From contig CM031601.1 in assembly GCA_018398815.1 (NCBI GenBank), forward strand, positions 23,710,667 to 23,774,666: a DNA stretch of 64,000 bases, in the 5' to 3' direction. Shown piece by piece: positions 22,949 to 34,461 of the stretch (within the stretch, counting starts at the first letter, position 1; every line of letters begins with the position of its first letter). The notes under the pieces were generated by a model. The model ran no database searches. It was not told the origin of the DNA and saw only the letters and a list, made by a program, of their open reading frames with translations. This DNA is from Conus ventricosus (Eukaryota; Mollusca; Gastropoda; Neogastropoda; Conidae). Position numbers and translations under genes: made by a program.

Positions 22949-23948
22949 NNNNNNNNNNNNNNNNNNNNNNNNNNNNNNNNNNNNNNNNNNNNNNNNNNNN
23001 NNNNNNNNNNNNNNNNNNNNNNNNNNNNNNNNNNNNNNNNNNNNNNNNNNNNNNNNNNNNNNNNNNNNNNNNNNNNNNNNNNNNNNNNNNNNNNNNNNNN
23101 NNNNNNNNNNNNNNNNNNNNNNNNNNNNNNNNNNNNNNNNNNNNNNNNNNNNNNNNNNNNNNNNNNNNNNNNNNNNNNNNNNNNNNNNNNNNNNNNNNNN
23201 NNNNNNNNNNNNNNNNNNNNNNNNNNNNNNNNNNNNNNNNNNNNNNNNNNNNNNNNNNNNNNNNNNNNNNNNNNNNNNNNNNNNNNNNNNNNNNNNNNNN
23301 NNNNNNNNNNNNNNNNNNNNNNNNNNNNNNNNNNNNNNNNNNNNNNNNNNNNNNNNNNNNNNNNNNNNNNNNNNNNNNNNNNNNNNNNNNNNNNNNNNNN
23401 NNNNNNNNNNNNNNNNNNNNNNNNNNNNNNNNNNNNNNNNNNNNNNNNNNNNNNNNNNNNNNNNNNNNNNNNNNNNNNNNNNNNNNNNNNNNNNNNNNNN
23501 NNNNNNNNNNNNNNNNNNNNNNNNNNNNNNNNNNNNNNNNNNNNNNNNNNNNNNNNNNNNNNNNNNNNNNNNNNNNNNNNNNNNNNNNNNNNNNNNNNNN
23601 NNNNNNNNNNNNNNNNNNNNNNNNNNNNNNNNNNNNNNNNNNNNNNNNNNNNNNNNNNNNNNNNNNNNNNNNNNNNNNNNNNNNNNNNNNNNNNNNNNNN
23701 NNNNNNNNNNNNNNNNNNNNNNNNNNNNNNNNNNNNNNNNNNNNNNNNNNNNNNNNNNNNNNNNNNNNNNNNNNNNNNNNNNNNNNNNNNNNNNNNNNNN
23801 NNNNNNNNNNNNNNNNNNNNNNNNNNNNNNNNNNNNNNNNNNNNNNNNNNNNNNNNNNNNNNNNNNNNNNNNNNNNNNNNNNNNNNNNNNNNNNNNNNNN
23901 NNNNNNNNNNNNNNNNNNNNNNNNNNNNNNNNNNNNNNNNNNNNNNNN
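22949..23948. other. Scaffold gap of exactly 1,000 N
   Basis: The N run is exactly 1,000 long, the conventional placeholder for an unknown distance. Left of it is sequence matching about 53,670; right of it is sequence matching the end of the Gypsy Pol at about 8.3 kb. The flanks therefore belong to two overlapping copies of one locus and do not adjoin naturally. Protein frames that run across the N are meaningless. Confidence 0.95.
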
Positions 23949-24224
23949 GCTCCAGCAGCCTCACCCCTCCCTGTGCCAGCTTGTCCCGCGTCACCCCAGC
24001 AGCCCCTCCCCACTCCCACCAACCTGTTCCATGCCTCGTCAAGCCGGTGCCACCAACAAGACACTAGTCCAATCGCGCCCACGACACCGGGTCCTGTGCC
24101 GGCCACTACACCAGGTACACCACCAGCCAAGCCTTCAGGTCCAGCACCGACCGCCTTGCAGCCCCAGCCCGTGGTGACCCGTGCCGGTAGAGCCGTGAAA
24201 CGCAACCCCAAATACTTTGACTGA
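23949..24224 (+). CDS. C-terminal end of Gypsy Pol, copy B
   Basis: An open frame enters from the gap and stops at 24,222-24,224. It is Pro/Ala/Thr-rich and ends VVTRAGRAVKRNPKYFD. A basic 'TR(S/A)GR-x-x-K/R-x-x-x-Y/F' ending is common at the end of metazoan Ty3/Gypsy integrases. The corrupted copy of this tail is at about 8,260-8,549. The rest of the element is lost in the gap. Confidence 0.8.
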   Translation, partial: APAASPLPVPACPASPQQPLPTPTNLFHASSSRCHQQDTSPIAPTTPGPVPATTPGTPPAKPSGPAPTALQPQPVVTRAGRAVKRNPKYFD

Positions 24225-24429
24225 GTGATGTCGGGCCATCTACCAGTGCCTTGATGTGACATTTTGCTGTTTATTGTTTTAGTTATGTATATTTTTTCTA
24301 TTTCAGGAAGGAAGATGAACATGAAAAGTTTGCATTATTTCTTTTGGCTCTAAGGAAGCACTTTGGACAGTAAATAATTTCCATTTAACTTGCTCAGCTT
24401 AGCTCATAATAAATTTTATTTTAAAAAAA

Positions 24430-24445
24430 ACCTTGAGAAGGAAGA
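24430..24445 (+). promoter_or_regulatory. Polypurine tract of the Gypsy element
   Basis: GAGAAGGAAGA lies directly before the TGTAG start of the 3' LTR, the expected place of the plus-strand primer. The preceding 200 bases (24,225-24,430) are AT-rich 3' untranslated sequence with an AATAAA motif. Confidence 0.7.
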
Positions 24446-24625
24446 TGTAGATTATTATAATTACATATGTACGACTTACGTATGTTAAGCTGAATTATGA
24501 CGTCACTCGGATAGATACGCCATGACACTTCCGGTACGCCGATGTCAGAATGAGCAACTGAACAAGAAACCAAAAACAAGCTTGACTCGACTCCTTGTTT
24601 ATATTGTATGACTGGCACATCTTCA
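24446..24625 (+). repeat. 3' LTR of Gypsy element, copy B (clean)
   Basis: 180 bp, begins TG and ends CA, preceded by a polypurine tract and followed by a (CA)n microsatellite exactly as in the noisy copy. This is the best version of the LTR in the window. No TATA box could be assigned with certainty. Confidence 0.85.
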
Positions 24626-24655
24626 CACACACACACCACACACACACACCCCCAC

Positions 24656-24707
<52 letters not shown>

Positions 24708-25471
24708 CAACACTATTTCATTATCAACCTTAAAGGTCTGATGAAAATCCAAAACAAAAAAAAGAAGAAGACAGCCGAGACTTCCGTTTACTACTGTTCA
24801 ATCAATCGATCCATCAATCAAGAACGGTAACTCCTCCACCACCCCCCTCCCCCACCCACAACACTGGAACTCCAGCATGATGATAATCAGATGCGACCTC
24901 CCCACGCCGATGAGTCAATGCCGATCCTGCTCAGGTCGGGATGACTCAGCTCACTGTCGTCTGCTTTCACAACCGTCCGCTGTCGTCTGCGCGCAGGCAA
25001 ATTCCCACTCGGTCGTATTTTAACCCCAAACAGATTTTCCTTGATTGTGGCGCATGTGCTACTTTTGTCTCGTCTGCTTGCTACGATTTTGTTAAGTGGA
25101 GTGTTCGCTAGTTGTTACTTTTTCTTTGTTTGAAAATTTGTACGAGCAGATTCTCTTGATTTTTTTTTTTTTCTCCACCAAAATGTGCACCGTATGGCCT
25201 TCGAAATTGTCGGCAGCCATTGGGCGAACCGTTGTTCGATCGTTCGGTAAGGTGAACCCAGTGTAGTGTACTTGAACTGTTCGTGTTTAGCGGTCGTCTG
25301 TCTTTTGTGTCAAAGTTCAAGGAAAGAACGGTTGTTTTGTTTTTCGCATTTTGTCTCTTATGTTTTGATGATTTTTTTTTTAATTATCTTTAAGTTGTGT
25401 TATTCATGGAGTACGTGGCTGACTTTATTTACTTTTTTTCTGTAGAATTATTGAATGCATGTGGTGTGTGT

Positions 25472-25522
<51 letters not shown>

Positions 25523-25839
25523 GTCAGTACAACACTATGTTAATCTGACAGTAAATGGTTTCAGTCAGTCAGTGTGTGTGTGTGTGTGTGTGCGCGAGCG
25601 CGCGCGGCGCGTGCGTGCGTGCATGTGTGTGTGTATGTGCGTGCGTGCGCGCGCGCGATTACGTGCATGTGTGTGCGTGTGTGCTTTTTTCCTTCAAAGG
25701 ACTGTTCTGTGTTATCCGTAATATACTTTTCACAATATCTTTAAGAAACATCGTTTATAATTTTTGTCATCAAAACAGCTAGTATAATTGTATTTAATAT
25801 TCTATACCATAAGTTGTAACAATAAAGGTAAATTTTGTA

Positions 25840-25894
<55 letters not shown>

Positions 25895-26528
25895 CACATA
25901 TATATATAATGTGTGTGTGTGTGTGTGTGTGGTGATGTGTGTGTGTGCGTGTGTTGTGTGTGTGTGTGTAGTGATTAATCTAAAAAAGGACTGAAGTTCA
26001 TCTTTGTATAAGAACAATCATTAATTTTACATTAATCCCATCGTGATAGCTTCTCTGCTGCATGTGCATAATTTTTGCACCGTGCACATTTGGTTCAGAT
26101 CAGCCAAAATGCTCGCAGTTTGGGTTCAGTATTAATCCTGTAGTCTGCATGTAAACTGGCCCATAAGACCATTAAATCAATTTACTGTTTTACACCATCT
26201 GAACTTGGCTTACAATGCCAGTGTCGATGGGGTGGGGGTACGCGGCACCGGCTAGACTCCCTTATGCTCCCCCCAACCCCAACCCCCACACCACCACCAC
26301 CACCCCCACCCCCCAGTGTGTGAAGCCAAAAAATAGGAGGCATGTCTCCCCCCCCCCCCCCCCCCCCCCCTGCCCCTGCACTTTCCGCATGTACAGGAAC
26401 TTGGAAGATGGAAGAACATCCACTCTAAAGATTTTTTTTTCAAAATCTTGTATACGAACTTTGTAACCACCCTCCCTCTGCCTCTGCGCGTTTATGAAAA
26501 TTTGAAACATGAGTACCTCTCCAACTTC

Positions 26529-26593
<65 letters not shown>

Positions 26594-28359
26594 CCACCCC
26601 GCGCCGCTTTTATTTCTAAGAAATGGAAGACTACAGTGATGTAACTGTCAATTCAGGCTGCCTTCCCTCCCCCTAACCCTCCCCCTCCCCTTCCCCGTTT
26701 TGCAAAATATCTTTTAAATATCTTTCAACGTCACTGAACACTCTTTTATCAAATGTGTTGTCAGTTTTAAGTTGTTTTATCGTCTGTACAAAACAAGTCA
26801 GTCAAAAGATGCACGCACGCACGGACACGCACAAGACCACACAAGAAGAGCACATGTACGCACTAAAGCACATACACGCACAAAAGGACAGAATAATTTT
26901 AAAAAAAAAATAGAAAATGTCGGGAGGGGGGGGAATGCGCGCGCGCGTGCGTGCGTGTGTGTGTGTGTGCGCGCGCGCGCGTGCGTGTGTGTGTGCGCGC
27001 GCGCGTGCGTGCGTGTGTGTGTGTGCGCGCGCGCGTGCATGCGTGTGTGTGTGTGTGTGTGCGCGCGTCCGTACGTGCGTGCTTGCGTATGTGTGTGAAT
27101 TGTAAACACCAAACTTTATCTATCACAACAGCTTTATCCAACAAGCTACCACCATTCCAGCGACCGACCACTGCAGGCCCTTGTAGTAGTCCATATTTTT
27201 TTATGAAAGTTTTAAACAAAGACGAGATTTATCAAATATTTGTACTTAATAACCCGTTTCGCATGCATTATTCTGTTATATGGCCCTGTTGCTCTAAAGG
27301 ATCATTCAGCCATTCCTGACTGATGTCAGTATGAGTGTTTGACCGGACGACAGTAGTGGAAACCGCGCGCCAGTTTTTTACAACTTTGTTGGACAAACAG
27401 TCCTTTTCTCTCCACCCAGTACAAACCAGCGCCTGTAGTCGGATATTAATTCCTCGCCTCAAATGAAGTGTTTTTCTTTCAACTGAAAGCATTACAGTGT
27501 TATGCACCTGCGAGAAAAAGAAAATGATAGATATCTATCAGTTGATAAAGAAATGAATACCAATGGAACATCGACCTTCAGCAGGTTGAATACAGATACT
27601 GACATCAGCTACTTTTTCACCGCTCCACTCACACATACTTAGGCAGCGGGAGAATGAAGGAGCGGGTGGAAAAGCGAAAGAGAGAGAGAGGAGAGGGGTA
27701 GGGGACGGGGACGAGGCTACCACAAGATTCCATATAGTTTCTAACAAAGTAAACAAAACGCACTGCCTATGCCTAAATGAGCGGCCATATTTTCCAAGCC
27801 ATGCTGTTAAACTAGCTAAGCGCTAAGTGAGTGCCATGTTTTCTAAACTATGCTTAAATGAGCTTAAACGCTAAATGAACGGCCATGTTTTCTAAACTAT
27901 ACTTAAATGAGCTAAACGCTAAATGAACGGCCATGTTTTCTAAACTATACTTAAATGAACTAAACGCCAAATGAACGGCCATGTTTTCTAAACTATGCTT
28001 AAATGAGCTAAACGCTAAATGAACGGCCATGTTTTCCAATCTATGCTGTTAAATGAGCGAAACGCTAAATGAGCAGCCATGTTTTCTAAAACTATGCTTT
28101 TCATTTGCCTGTGTGCATGTCCTTGGTAGTATCTCGCTTTCCCTGAGTAAAATACCCGCTTACGAAGCACCCCCGGTCTTCGATATGTCAAACCTTTGTG
28201 TCTAACCCCCCCCCCCCCCCCCCCCCCCCAACAGGAAAAGACAAGACCCCCACCACTCCACCCACACCGCACCCCCAGCTCTCTCTAAACAACAACGTCC
28301 CCCCGGCCGCCGCCACCGCCCACATCACCACCACCACCACCACCACCACCTCGCTCACC
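24626..28359. other. 5' flank or intron, copy B, rich in simple repeats
   Basis: No gene is recognised upstream of the first host exon found. Contents: (CA)n (24,626-24,708), (GT)n (25,462-25,520), GT/GC-alternating tracts (25,573-25,682 and 26,937-27,065), (CT)n (25,842-25,890), (GT)n (25,911-25,968), poly-C (26,348-26,370), (CA)n (26,532-26,590), a 48-bp minisatellite, and a poly-C run (28,206-28,228) just before the exon. If the ATG at 28,360 is the true start, the promoter should lie within the last few hundred bases, but no core promoter element can be pointed to. Confidence 0.7.
27775..28100. repeat. 48-bp minisatellite, about 6-7 copies
   Basis: The unit contains AACGGCCATGTTTTCTAAAC, TATACTTAAATGAGC and TAAACGCTAAATG and repeats every 48 bp with few changes. 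As 48 is a multiple of 3 it produces an open frame on the minus strand with a 16-residue repeat (ENMAVHLAFSSFKYSL), which is not evidence for a protein. Confidence 0.9.
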
Positions 28360-28744
28360 ATGTCCGGCGGCAAGAAGGACCACGGCGGCGGGGGGAGGAG
28401 GAGGGGGGGCGGAGGAGGAGGAGGGGTACACGAGACCTGGTGACGGAAGCACGGAGCTTCACCAGCAGCCTGGCCAACGTGTTCCTGCTGAAGAAGCGCG
28501 ACCAGCAGTCCAAGCACCTGCTGGAGAAGGCGCACTTCCTCATCGACGCGCTGGTGGCCGAGAACCTGAAGCAGTCGCCGTCGTCTGGGGGGCGGCCGGC
28601 CCCCGTCACCCCCCGCCAGCAGCGGAGCGCCGGCGGCATGGGCCAGCTGTGGGTGAAGCTGACGAACTGAAGAGGGAGAACGACGACCTCCGCCGTCAGC
28701 GGGGAAGGTCCCAGGATGACAGGTCTTCGTCGCCTAAAGATAAG
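28360..28744 (+). CDS. Mieap/SPATA18-like gene, first identified coding exon
   Basis: An ATG in good context (CACCATGT) at 28,360 opens a Gly/Lys-rich leader (MSGGKKDHGGGG) encoded by G-rich repeat DNA, followed after a frame change in the G run by TRDLVTEARSFTSSLANVFL, LKKRDQQSKHLLEKAH and LVAENLKQ. The exon ends ELKRENDDLRRQRGRS then SPKDK at a GTGAGA donor at 28,745. A second one-base loss lies near 28,668 (ACGAACTG). The helical, charged sequence fits the coiled-coil front half of mitochondria-eating protein, which acts at the mitochondrial outer membrane and in mitochondrial quality control in mammals. Assignment to the family rests mainly on the last exon. Both frame breaks could be base-call errors; the ATG as the real start is a guess. 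Confidence 0.6.
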
Positions 28745-28749
28745 GTGAG

Positions 28750-28807
<58 letters not shown>

Positions 28808-29221
28808 GAGTAGATAGATAGAAGGTTTGACAGACAGGCGGACAGATGGATAGATAGAGAAAAGGTAAGGTAATGTTGCTTATAGCCCAGCTGACTGCAA
28901 GGCCATATCAGGGCTGTCACCGCGTTGAAGTCAACTCACAAGTCATTCATTCACACAACTCTTTAAAATATATCTTCTAAAAAACCCACCCGAATTTTGT
29001 TTAAAATCTTTCCACTATAAAATCTCAGATCCGATGAAAAATGTTAATCTCTTTCAAGAATTCAAAGATCGCAACCAGTGGAACATCTCTGAACAAGGTT
29101 TTTATGGAATCTGCTGTAAAATGTTTGTGTCTCAAATCATGCAAGTCCCAACATTCTTAAAGAATATGTTTCATTGTGAGTGGCACATGACATGGAACGC
29201 ACTACGGAGCTTCTTCACTCT

Positions 29222-30060
29222 TTAAAAGGTATGAATGAGTAAAATACGAAAGGCCGGTGTGCAGCCGACATAGAACCGTTTCTTCTTTGCGACCACCAGA
29301 GGTGAGGAGAAGAACTCTTTTAGGTTTGGACGGATCTGAAAGAGTTTGTTATCCGTCTGTGTATTCAAATCATCCTGCCAGAGGTCACTGACATAATTAT
29401 TAACTTTTGGTTTTAGATCTGTGTAGGGGATAGATATGTTAGACAGTTTCCCTGTTGTGGCATTCTTGGCCAAGCGATCAGCCATTTCATTCCCTCCGAT
29501 GCCATCATGACTGGGAACCCAAGCCAGAACGATGTTGTGACCTTCCGCTTTCAACGTGGTAAAAAGTTCAAAAAAGTGTAGAAGTTCGGGATGATGGGGG
29601 TTACGGTCAGCTATGGCCTCCAAAGCTGACAGCGAATGCGACAAAACCAGAAAGTCCTTCTTTTTGGATTGAAAGATTATCTTCAGTGCTAGAACCAGAG
29701 CTGTAAGTTCAGAGAGTAAACGGAGGCATCTGATGGAATATGTTCTAATAATATTTGAGAAGGAGCACCAGGCAATAGGCTGCACAGGCCACTCCATCTT
29801 CAGACTTGGAATCGTCAATGAATATTTTCTGAAAGGATGGGAATTTTGAACAGAGATCAGCAAACAGTGCCTTGTAGCCAGAGAGCTGGTGGATTCTTTG
29901 CGAAAAGCTGCAAGATCAGAGCGGATTTCTGGTGTGAAAAAGGTCCACGGAGGCTTATCTGGAAACCTGGAGAAGTCGGACACAACTCCTAGATCAAGAC
30001 CTGCATTCTGCGCATGAGGCTGCATACGAAGACCAAACAGAGGAATACAGTTGGGATTTT
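29222..30060 (-). mobile_element. LINE fragment with RNase H domain (I/Jockey type)
   Basis: On the minus strand an open frame encodes an RNase H-like domain as found at the C-terminus of I/Ingi/Jockey-type non-LTR elements: SELTALVLALKII (entry with the catalytic Glu), VLSHSLSALEAI (the segment carrying the second acidic position in active enzymes; here SHS replaces the usual S-D-S), and VLAWVPSHDGIGGNEMADRL with the conserved 'W-V-P-S-H-x-G-I-x-G-N-E-x-A-D-x-L-A' block. Loss of the D in the second block suggests decay. No RT domain is seen upstream of it. Present in both copies of the locus, so it is an old insertion. Confidence 0.85.
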
Positions 30061-32303
30061 TTTTTCGATTTTTTTTACTTCAAACTGAGGGTTAAAAACA
30101 CAGTCATAGGCAGGGTTTTCGGGGTCAGAACACAGTCTGAGATAAGCAGATAGATATGTAAGTAGATAGATAGATAGAGACAGACAGGTAGACGGACACA
30201 GAGAGAGAGATTGACAGACAGACAGACAGACAGATAGGTAGATAGATAGATAGATAGATAGACAAGATAGATAGATAGATAGATGGATGGTTTAGGTATA
30301 TAGATAGAAAGACATAAGTATAGATTGATCGATAGATAGATAGATACGAAGATAGACAGAATGCAACAGAAGTGGAACTGGCGTGAATTGGACGACTTGT
30401 GAAAATGGTACTTACAACGCCCAGAGAGAATGGACACATCACGTAACAAGTGGTCTTTTTCGCCAAGATATGAAACATGAGTAGGAAAGGCGAAAAGTAT
30501 CAAACGACAACATCAGTGACCGAATCACTCAAAGAATCGTGTAAGACGTGATTTTGCGTATTATGATGAACACAAACCTAACTGTGGCCCAGAATCGGCT
30601 CTGAAATTGCATTTTCAAGTTCTATTTACTTAAAGGCCACGTCTCTCCGTGTGCAGAAAATAGCCGGCTGTGTCACATCCAAACGACTGCAAACTAAAAT
30701 AATCAGTTCATGGAGTAATTGCTGGAGGGGGGGGGGGGGGGTCATTTTAAACGCCGCGACTCAGACAATCGCATCAAACAGTTGACCACTTAATGAGAAA
30801 CAACGCGAGAGATCCTTCACTGCACGTGTTCTAAGGAACTGCAGGCGAATGATCTGAGTTTCAACTGAAGAATGTCTTATCATCAGAGTCATAAGCATCG
30901 TTATCGTAGGCTAGGTATGCCTCCCCAGTTGCCGTCAATGACGTTGATGTTCTTTTAAGCTGATCCATTTCACCATAGAGGTTTCTCTCCACGACTTTCT
31001 GATCTGGCTACACGGTTCTTCTACAGCAGCTTTTTGCTGCACCTGGGTAGTGCCTCACGAATACCTTTGCGTCTGTTCAGCGTTCAGTTTGTTGTGCATG
31101 TGTGCATGCACTTTGATGTGTCTACAAAACAAACAAACAAAAATAACAGGATCATGCATGTCCTGACGGTAGTAAGCTTTATTTGTCGCTCTTGTCGAAG
31201 TCTGGATGTTGTGAGAGAATTTTTTTTTCTTTTAGGGCAAAAAGTTTGATTGTCATGTTCTCCTCCTCAAATGAAATGTATCTACCATATGGTGAAATCG
31301 AGCGTCCCACTTTTGTAAAGTGTCAGTCGGATTGCTCCTTTTCTTCATTGATTTGAAAATGATGAAACAAAGTCATAAAAAATCTGGAAAGGCCTACTAT
31401 ACATTTTTCTAACTTGTCAAACGGGTAGTCATTCTTACCATCAACAAGCAAAGTTTTAAATCACTCAGACAATCAGTTCATGCAATTCAGCTATTCGCAG
31501 ACCATAAGGGTAGAAAAATAACGAATATAAACACTAGGGAAAGGAAACTAGCGAGAGGATAAAGCAAAAAAGACGAACTGTACAAAGAAAGCACGAAGTA
31601 AGAAAAAGTTAAAAGAGGGCGGGAAAACACAAACGCATGAAAAGAAACAACACGCAATGAATGGTTTAGGTGGGAGGGGGGGGGGGGGCTATATAAAGAT
31701 TTGCGGGGAGAAAAATCGTACGCACGTTCGAACGAACTCAAAATATCCCTGCGAACCCCGCTGTAAAAACAAGGTCAATCGTTTTGGCGACAGCATTGCA
31801 GGAAGAAGATCTTTAAACCAGTTCCAGACTCAGCGCACTCGGCAGTGTCATCCGTGATAGCAGGGGACTCGAATTTCTTGTGACATTTATAGCTAGATGA
31901 CGACGATGTTGCTATTTTCTGATGCGATTACTCTATTTGTATATCTTTTTTTTCCGTTCTTGTTGAAACTTGCCAGTAATGCTGATATAAACGTCATATA
32001 GCTTAGAAATATGGCAGTCTTGGCGGGTCATCTTTTCACATGTAAAAAGAAAAAAAGTTGTGATCTTACGAGGAAATGGTAGTGGAAGAAAAAAATTTTA
32101 AAGAAGCAAAACAACACAGAGAAACAAACATGCATGTTTGGAACCACCAAACAGAAATGTGTTCAAAGACTCTTGTATCCAGCCCTCCTCTACTTGGTGT
32201 TTATATAAAGTCTGTTGTCCTTGAAAAAGAACAGATGCTCGAAATATCGCACTTGGTTTTCTTTTTTTCTTTTTTTTTCCTTGCTTGTTTCGTCCTTTCA
32301 CTT

Positions 32304-32359
<56 letters not shown>

Positions 32360-32381
32360 GTACATTTACGTATATTGATTA

Positions 32382-32463
<82 letters not shown>

Positions 32464-33057
32464 ACATCCATATACATATATGCTTATGCAGTCTCTGTGG
32501 ACCCGATAGGTTCCAGCCATTCGCTTGTGCTGATGAGGAGCAATAACTCCGAAACGCGTGTCCGGGCCAGCGGGGGAAAAAAAAACAACTGGTGCTTGTT
32601 GTGCTTGTCATGAAGACAGCCGGCATCGACCTGCTCAAGGTTCTTCTGCGCTATATTTGGGATCGGGAGGGGGGGGGGGGGGGCTTTGGTACATAAAGAA
32701 GAAGGAAGGAAAGAGACAGGGAACAGACAAAGAGACACAGCTATTTGGAAAAGAGTTGCAAGTAGCTGACACCCCTCCTACCCCCCACCCCCCACCCCTG
32801 GCCTCCCTTCCTAAGCCCTGACCTCTGCCTGTCCAACCAAACAAAACAAAAACCAAATAAAGTGAAGGCTGAAGATCGTGCGTTCCATGTATTTGGCGCC
32901 AGATGATTGCCGATCGTCACTGCACGACGAAATGAGATGCACTGTAATGCATTGTATTGTATTGTATAGTACTGTGTTGTATTGCATTGTATTGTAACGC
33001 GTTGTATTGTAATCCTCCAGAACCTTTATGAGACGCATCCGGGAAAGAAGAGGGCGC
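30060..33057. other. Intron sequence between LINE fragment and Polinton
   Basis: No gene. Contains a GATA/GACA microsatellite (30,150-30,360), poly-G runs (30,727-30,741 and 31,677-31,688), long (CT)n runs (32,311-32,356 and 32,382-32,460), a hammerhead ribozyme core (32,530-32,562), a poly-G run (32,669-32,684) and a TATTG-type repeat (32,945-33,010). The Polinton begins at 33,058. Confidence 0.75.
32521..32570 (+). ncRNA. Hammerhead ribozyme motif (type I-like, minimal stem III)
   Basis: The conserved core is complete: CTGATGA (32,530-32,536), stem II GGAG/CTCC with a six-base loop CAATAA, then GAAAC (32,551-32,555), a GCGT loop closed by two pairs AC/GT, and the cleavage triplet GTC (32,560-32,562). 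Such small-stem-III motifs are known from Penelope-like elements and related retroelements of animals. Stem I is weakly formed: the bases next to the core pair only partly, with a possible outer CGCT/AGCG stem. A corrupted copy is at about 17,394-17,430. No Penelope coding sequence is attached here. Confidence 0.6.
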
Positions 33058-33304
33058 AGAGAACTAATAAATGTTCATTCTAGCTTTTTACTGCCCTCAA
33101 TGAATTTCGGGCAGTAAAAAGCTATAATAAACATTTATTAGTTCTCTGACAAGTAACATTTCAACAATGAATTAAAAATGATAATCCATCACACATTCTC
33201 TTTCAATAACCAAAAATAACGATTTTTTACAAACAAACATACTGTGTAGGATTATCCGTTTTCAATACTAATTTACTAAACTTTTTAGATTCTAGTTTTT
33301 GCTT
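33058..33304 (+). repeat. Left terminal inverted repeat of the Polinton
   Basis: Matches the reverse complement of 49,061-49,307 with only scattered differences. The outer 90 bases are themselves an inverted repeat: arms 33,058-33,096 and 33,109-33,147 pair at 37 of 39 positions around a 12-base loop. The inner part (about 33,225-33,304) is an inverted copy of the last ATPase codons. Confidence 0.9.
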
Positions 33305-34461
33305 TGAAAATCCACACACTTATCCTTGCGTGATAAATTTTATAAAACGAAGTAGATAGACAAGCAGACAAACACTATGCAATGGTGGGGGTGGGTAAGA
33401 CTAGCCGGATCACACCATGTACGACGCAAAGCCTGCTATTATCTATCACTTTACAAGTTCTTACTGTGGGCCCCAGCATTTACCTTTCTCATATTACCAG
33501 TGACAGAGACACACAGTTGGTACTGCACAGACATGGAAATACAGAGGCCTGTCATTAGGCTGAAACCTGATTACTTAATTTTGGCTCGGCAAGGTGCAAC
33601 ACCACGTGACCGGACATGACGATCTAGACCCAACGCCTCTCAGTTTAGCAATAGCATTCAATGCAGGCGGGTGTGTTTGTGTTTACAGAGGAACAGCTTT
33701 TGCCATAGATGAACATATGTTTTATTACAACTGTATGGCGGAGTATTTAAACAAACGAAAATCAAAATTTCAAAATGGAGTGACTGAAGGCGGCGAACGA
33801 AGCAAGATTAGGAATAGAGTTTTTAGAACTTACCGCCAATGACAATGACAAACAAAGCACAAGACAAGACACGATGCATTTCAACCACTTGGGTCTTCAT
33901 CAGGCGAAAAAATAAATCACATTTAACATGTGGGACAGTACAAACTACGAAAAACAAAAACAAAAAAAAAAGGAGAATGAAAAATGACTCATCCGTTAAT
34001 CTCCATGAAGGCGGAAATGACATGAGGCCAGGGGGATTATGGGAGAGGAAACAGAGGGGGGGGGGGGGGGGGGTTGCGTCAGGGGAGGTGTGTGTGTGTG
34101 ATATGATAGGGTTGTGTGTCTAGTTTATTAGGATGGTATGATATCTTTGTGATGGTTGTGGTAATGGTAAAAAAAAAAAAAGAAAAATAAAGAAAAAAAA
34201 AAAAAAAAAAAAAGGGTGTGTGTGTGGGGGGGGGGGATTTAAGGGGAAGGATCAAAACAAAATTAAGATTAGATAGATGGAGGGTTGCTGTAACTACTGT
34301 ATGAAGTGAGTGAAGGGGATGTGGTGGTGGTGTATGTAAGTGTGTGTGTACGTGTGTGTGTTGGTAGGGGATATTGCCAACTGATGTGGAAGAGGTGGGT
34401 ATGTGTGTTTGGTTATTGTTGGATATTGATGCCTTGGGGGTGTAGTGTGCCCAGTTTGGAA
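33305..34461. other. Left arm of the Polinton, unassigned
   Basis: Clean sequence with short open frames only; none was recognised. A hammerhead-like core lies on the minus strand at 33,879-33,903. A poly-G run (34,057-34,072), A-rich tract (34,169-34,213) and GT-rich DNA (34,216-34,360) follow. Gene content may have been lost or interrupted here. Confidence 0.6.
33879..33903 (-). ncRNA. Possible hammerhead-like core in Polinton arm
   Basis: On the minus strand CTGATGA and GAAA are separated by AGACCCAAGTGGTT, where ACC can pair with GGT around a CAAGT loop. The following stem III would need G-U pairs, and stem I was not established. Only the core is suggestive. Confidence 0.3.

Noticed and set aside
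22790..24322. Open frames of 410-470 residues on both strands across the N gap
   Set aside because: They consist almost entirely of X from the 1,000 N; only the 23,949-24,224 part (Gypsy Pol end) is real.
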